From: an uncultured Bacilli bacterium
Lineage (GTDB): Bacteria > Bacillota_I > Bacilli_A > RF39 > UBA660
Length of the DNA: 6,175 nucleotides
Assembly: GCA_944358225.1 (NCBI GenBank)
Contig: CALVQP010000058.1
Location: forward strand, 1-6,175
Reading direction: 5' to 3'
Under the pieces are notes generated by a model. That model was given only the letters and a program-made list of their open reading frames with translations. It was not told the origin of the DNA and made no database searches. Position 1 is the stretch's first letter. The number at the start of each line of letters is the position of its first letter. A program made the translations under genes and the position numbers. Shown here piece by piece: positions 6,163 through 6,175 of the stretch.

Positions 6163-6175
6163 ACTCCACTGAGGT

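Noticed and set aside
1..6175. Mollicute genetic code (TGA as Trp)
   Set aside because: Tryptophans in conserved places (for example the WW of sigma region 2) are TGG, and TGA ends the rnfC-like gene exactly where the next gene starts, so the standard bacterial code is used.
1..6175. CRISPR array, tRNA or rRNA genes, riboswitch
   Set aside because: No regularly spaced repeat units, cloverleaf-like sequences, rRNA motifs or recognisable riboswitch consensus were seen; the non-coding gaps are all short (under 150 bp).

Overview
The window is very AT-rich, and every gene with clear coding support lies on the minus strand, so it reads leftwards from about 6050 to 1. Gene content and order point to a low-GC member of the Firmicutes (Bacilli side: a gut-type lineage such as Erysipelotrichales, RF39 or Acholeplasmatales relatives). 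The core is dnaG-rpoD-trmK, the Gram-positive version of the macromolecular-synthesis operon. Tryptophan is encoded by TGG and TGA acts as a stop (end of the rnfC-like gene), so this is not a Mycoplasma/Spiroplasma code-4 genome. The exact lineage is inference.

Layout from right to left. (1) 6073-6175 is an intergenic edge with two copies of a 14-bp direct repeat and a good plus-strand promoter firing out of the window. It looks like the flank of a mobile element or another divergent gene. (2) 6072-4094 holds a promoter and two translationally coupled genes, an RnfC-like protein with two 4Fe-4S clusters and a multi-spanning RnfD-like membrane protein. Both keep the family outline but lack hallmark cofactor-binding motifs, and no rnfG, E, A or B gene is next to them. 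(3) 4093-4008 is a short leader with an AT palindrome, a TTGACA box, a GCGC-centred inverted repeat and a very strong Shine-Dalgarno. (4) 4007-531 carries dnaG (primase), rpoD (housekeeping sigma factor) and trmK (tRNA m1A22 methyltransferase), packed with 2-bp gaps or short overlaps. (5) 513-1 is the N-terminal part of an unrecognised protein, possibly kinase-like in fold, running off the left edge. It takes the place after trmK where Bacillus has the Nif3-like gene yqfO.

The dnaG-rpoD-trmK genes link replication priming, promoter recognition and tRNA modification, and the packing suggests one transcript that probably includes the left-edge gene. The rnfCD-like pair has its own promoter and no visible terminator before dnaG, so read-through into dnaG is possible. 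The part most worth a second look is this orphan, degenerate Rnf-like pair. The rest is conserved core genome.
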